DNA of 9,785 nt from Sulfurimonas sp. (GTDB lineage: Bacteria > Campylobacterota > Campylobacteria > Campylobacterales > Sulfurimonadaceae): the NCBI GenBank assembly GCA_030646745.1, contig JAUSKV010000159.1, forward strand, positions 1-9,785, in the 5' to 3' direction. A model generated the notes under the pieces. It searched no databases and was not told where the DNA came from. It saw nothing but the letters and a program-made list of their open reading frames with translations. This document shows positions 7,854 to 9,785 of this stretch, piece after piece. The position numbers and the translations under genes are program-made. Numbering within the stretch: position 1 is the first letter of the stretch; every line of letters starts with the position of its first letter.

Positions 7854-8464
7854 TGATTTCTAACTCAGAGCTAACCGAGAACCTGATAGATATAGGCGTA
7901 CTCAGTACAAAAAATATAATTGAAGCTTTTCAAAATGTGGATAGAGCAGATTTTGTTCGTGATTCAACCGCTCCTGACATATACGAGGATTATCCTCTTC
8001 AGATAGGGCATGGACAGACTATCTCTCAGCCGAGAACGGTTGCCATGATGATGGAGATGCTCTCTCCAAAAGAGGGAGAGAAGATTTTAGATATAGGAAG
8101 CGGCTCCGGTTGGACAACGGCACTTCTTGCCTTTATTGTCGGAGAGAGCGGTTCTGTAACAGGAGTAGAGAGAGTAAGGGAACTTGTGAAATTCGGAAAC
8201 AGTAATCTTGCAAAGTATAACTTTAGCAATGCAAAGATTATTCAGGCAAGGGCTAAGCTTGGAATAGTCGGTGAAGAGTTTGACCGTATTTTGGTATCTG
8301 CAGCTGCAGATGAGTTTCCTTACGAGTTGACCGCACAGCTAAAAATCGGCGGTAAACTTGTAATTCCTGTCAGAGATTCAGTATATGAGATAAGAAAAAA
8401 TGAGAGTGGAAAGCTCGAAGCGAGAGAGCACTATGGATTTTCATTTGTACCGTTAATTTTCTGA
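7853..8464 (+). CDS. pcm: Protein-L-isoaspartate O-methyltransferase-like protein
   Basis: SAM-dependent methyltransferase of 203 aa whose family repairs isoaspartyl residues in ageing proteins. Seen: IGHGQTISQP (51-60), the substrate-loop hallmark with S58; SAM motif I ILDIGSGSGWTT (78-89); an acidic ribose-binding position in GVERVREL (104-111); FDRILVSAAADEFP (143-156); and the terminal FVPLIF. The start at 7853 overlaps the amrS stop as TAATG and has AAAGGGG 10 nt upstream; a GTG at 7844 sits too close to that site. An oddity is that the GDG motif normally found between motif I and FDxIxVxAA reads ARA (133-135), followed by KLG. The fold is clear but substrate binding could be altered. 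The overlap with amrS suggests coupled expression. Confidence 0.85.
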   Translation: MISNSELTENLIDIGVLSTKNIIEAFQNVDRADFVRDSTAPDIYEDYPLQIGHGQTISQPRTVAMMMEMLSPKEGEKILDIGSGSGWTTALLAFIVGESGSVTGVERVRELVKFGNSNLAKYNFSNAKIIQARAKLGIVGEEFDRILVSAAADEFPYELTAQLKIGGKLVIPVRDSVYEIRKNESGKLEAREHYGFSFVPLIF

Positions 8465-8555
8465 AATTTTTTATAATAGATACAAAAAACTTGATTTCAA
8501 ATAATGTTCAATTTTAGATATTATACAGCTAAATAATTTTAGAAATGGGGATAAT
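8465..8555 (+). promoter_or_regulatory. Intergenic region with probable promoter of the Sel1-repeat gene
   Basis: This 91-bp AT-rich gap holds a perfect TATAAT (8472-8477) and a second -10-like TATTAT (8519-8524); neither has a convincing -35 at the right distance. TGAAAT (8462-8467) and ATTTCA (8494-8499) could form a weak, interrupted hairpin after pcm, but it lacks the GC stem of a reliable terminator. The gap suggests that the operon ends at pcm. Confidence 0.35.
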
Positions 8556-9242
8556 GTGAAATATATATTAATAGCGGTATTCATTTATGGCAGTTTATTT
8601 GGAGAAAATCTTGAAACTGCTTCAGAAGTACAAAAGAGCCAAAACACAACAAACCCTGCCTCTAATGTCGAATTTAAAAAAGGATTAGAGGCACAAAGCA
8701 AGAATGATTTTGCTACTGCTTTTAAATATTTGGAACCATTGGCTAAAAACGGTGAATCTAGTGCCCAGCTTGCCATGGCTACAATGCTCTACTGGGGCGG
8801 ACATGGTATAACAAAAAATATTGCTGAATCAATAAAATGGTACACACTCTCAGCGAATCAAGGCGATGATTCAGCACAATACAAACTGGGAGAAATGTAC
8901 TATCACGGCACAGAGGTCAAGCAAAATATAGTCGAAGCAGTAAAATGGTACACAGCGTCAGCCAATAAAGGAAACAGTGTAGCTCAAGCACGATTAGGCT
9001 ATATGTTTACTTTTGGTGAAGGTATTCCGGTTAACAACAGCGAAGCCATAAAATGGTACGCTCTAGCTATTAATAATGGCAACCAAAAAGCTAAGTGTGA
9101 TATATTTGAACCTTTGTTGGCATCAAACAACACAAGAGAGGCAAAACAAGAAGCCAAAGCACTTCTTACAAAAGCCTACAATGAGACCCATAACTATCAG
9201 TGCAAGCTGATTTATGACAGATATAAGCTACAGAATTTTTAG
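8556..9242 (+). CDS. Exported Sel1-repeat protein
   Basis: A 228-aa protein with a short signal peptide (hydrophobic ILIAVFIYGSLF, residues 4-15, cleavage likely around G16), so probably periplasmic. After a polar stretch and one TPR-like helix pair (about 50-67), three 36-residue Sel1 repeats follow (about 70-105, 106-141, 142-177), each ending in an IKWY or VKWY motif and ASANxG-like residues. The DNA repeats AAAATGG at 8834, 8942 and 9050, a spacing of exactly 108 nt. Sel1 repeats form alpha-solenoid surfaces for protein binding. Unlike Helicobacter Hcp proteins there is no paired cysteine per repeat; only C181 and C216 occur, which might form a disulfide. The start is GTG, since the overlapping ATG at 8554 leads straight to a stop; GGGGA just upstream is the ribosome site. 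The binding partner is unknown. Confidence 0.83.
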   Translation: MKYILIAVFIYGSLFGENLETASEVQKSQNTTNPASNVEFKKGLEAQSKNDFATAFKYLEPLAKNGESSAQLAMATMLYWGGHGITKNIAESIKWYTLSANQGDDSAQYKLGEMYYHGTEVKQNIVEAVKWYTASANKGNSVAQARLGYMFTFGEGIPVNNSEAIKWYALAINNGNQKAKCDIFEPLLASNNTREAKQEAKALLTKAYNETHNYQCKLIYDRYKLQNF

Positions 9243-9414
9243 CCTATATCTTATAAAAATCCCTTAAAATATTCTATTTCCGCAAATTTCACATAAAGAC
9301 TCAAAATCGTTTACCGCACAGCAAATAGTTTTGTAAATATACTTAAACATCTGTTTTATCCTTTTTTTTTAGTTATTAAAATCAAGCATTTGCTGTTCCC
9401 ATAAATCATCAAAA

Positions 9415-9444
9415 TTGCAACATACTTGCAACACTACAGCTGTA
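9415..9444. repeat. Tandem TTGCAACA direct repeats next to a 10-bp palindrome
   Basis: TTGCAACA occurs at 9415-9422 and again at 9426-9433, an 11-bp period close to one DNA helical turn. It is followed immediately by the perfect palindrome TACAGCTGTA (9435-9444). The arrangement resembles a protein-binding site upstream of a transcription unit, but no matching regulator is recognised. Confidence 0.35.
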
Positions 9445-9480
9445 TGATTCTATTTTAAAAATAAATTAGAGGCTGTATTC

Positions 9481-9588
9481 ATGTTGTATAAACAAATAAT
9501 TTTAGCTGCCCATATAGATACAACCTTTCATAAAATAAATAATTTCTGTTGGAGAAAATTTTTTCTCTCAACTTTAATCTTATTTTAA
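9481..9588 (+). CDS. Possible 35-aa small open reading frame, doubtful
   Basis: An ATG with a weak AGAGG site about 9 nt upstream opens a 35-codon frame. It begins MLYKQIILAAHIDTT, faintly like the first strand of universal stress proteins (YKxILxAxD), then becomes aromatic and basic. The frame runs through a strong inverted repeat (9548-9572), which argues against coding. It might be the start of a decayed gene. No function is proposed. Confidence 0.12.
   Translation: MLYKQIILAAHIDTTFHKINNFCWRKFFLSTLILF
9548..9572. terminator. Bulged hairpin, possible weak terminator
   Basis: GTTGGAGAAAA (9548-9558) pairs with TTTTCTCTCAAC (9561-9572), leaving a single bulged T at 9568 and a very short loop that would open by a pair or two. 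The downstream bases are T-rich but interrupted (TTTAATCTTATTTTA). It could act as a terminator or as an operator-like inverted repeat. Confidence 0.3.
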
Positions 9589-9595
9589 TAGTATG

Positions 9596-9673
9596 TATGA
9601 TAGAGAGAGAGACGGGAAACTAACGATAATAGTTATCACAATCTAACATACTCTAAATACTCCCTTTGTCTCT
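9596..9673 (+). ncRNA. Candidate promoter plus structured small transcript
   Basis: TATGAT (9596-9601) could be a -10 box without a clear -35. Just downstream, AGAGACGGGA (9608-9617) can pair with TCCC and GTCTCT (9661-9664 and 9668-9673), and GATAATAGTTATC (9625-9637) forms an internal 5-bp hairpin. The sequence after 9673 is pyrimidine-rich. No known RNA family is recognised; this is a weak structural suggestion only. Confidence 0.15.
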
Positions 9674-9785
9674 ACCTTTATTCTAAAAAATCTATCTCTA
9701 AATTCAAATCCCACTTTTTTGCTTTAATCAAAAATATAAAAAACAACCCTTCTCAAAAAATGCTTCGATTTTTTATCACTTATAA

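Larger units (their letters stand above)
9243..9785. other. Very AT-rich 543-bp region without a convincing gene
   Basis: No long open frame with family features was seen on either strand. The stretch contains 8-bp direct repeats and a palindrome (9415-9444), a 35-codon open frame (9481-9588), a bulged hairpin (9548-9572), a -10-like TATGAT (9596-9601), potential pairing between 9608-9617 and 9661-9673, and an all-AT hairpin (9755-9774). It may be regulatory DNA, a small RNA locus, or decayed sequence. Confidence 0.6.

Noticed and set aside
8834..9056. DNA repeats with 108-nt period
   Set aside because: They encode the 36-residue Sel1 protein repeats, so they are a coding effect and not a CRISPR or mobile repeat.
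9755..9774. AAAAAAT-GCTTCG-ATTTTTT hairpin as a terminator
   Set aside because: The stem is purely A-T and arises easily in such AT-rich DNA; without a flanking gene its role cannot be argued.
9724..9783. Minus-strand open frame entering from the right edge, ending at a TAA (9724-9726)
   Set aside because: Only 19 codons are visible, with no recognisable C-terminal motif; it could be the tail of a gene outside the window but cannot be supported.

Overview
The window looks like chromosomal DNA of a Campylobacterota bacterium, probably close to Sulfurimonas. This rests on low-to-moderate GC, tightly packed genes joined by overlaps and ATGA junctions, purine-rich ribosome sites, a very AT-rich 3' non-coding stretch and the general feel of the proteins. 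No taxonomic marker gene is present, so the assignment is inference.

Left arm (1-1622, minus strand): lipM-like/lplA-family gene followed by an overlapping lipA that runs off the left edge about at its natural end. Together they would make protein-bound lipoyl groups: octanoyl transfer or lipoate ligation, then sulfur insertion. A 106-bp divergent promoter region (1623-1728) separates them from the right arm. It holds two sigma70-like promoters, one per strand, whose -10 boxes physically overlap.

Middle (1729-6802, plus strand): an acetyl-CoA synthetase (acsA), then pyruvate dehydrogenase E1 alpha, E1 beta and E2, then a small acyl carrier protein. The E1-E2-ACP genes are joined by overlaps of 4-8 nt. 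No E3 (dihydrolipoamide dehydrogenase) gene is in the window. Both acsA and the PDH complex feed the acetyl-CoA pool. The E2 lipoyl lysine is the expected target of the divergent lipoylation genes, and the ACP could carry the octanoyl precursor. The locus therefore reads as a nearly self-contained acetyl-CoA/lipoylation module; the ACP role is a hypothesis.

Right arm (6828-9242): a radical SAM enzyme of the AmmeMemoRadiSam family (amrS) overlaps a protein-L-isoaspartate O-methyltransferase-like gene (pcm) whose usual GDG motif is altered. A separately promoted, exported Sel1-repeat protein follows.

The last 543 bases (9243-9785) carry no convincing gene. They contain direct repeats, a palindrome, several hairpins and a possible promoter/small-RNA segment, all of low confidence. 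No tRNA, rRNA, CRISPR array, insertion sequence or phage gene was seen.
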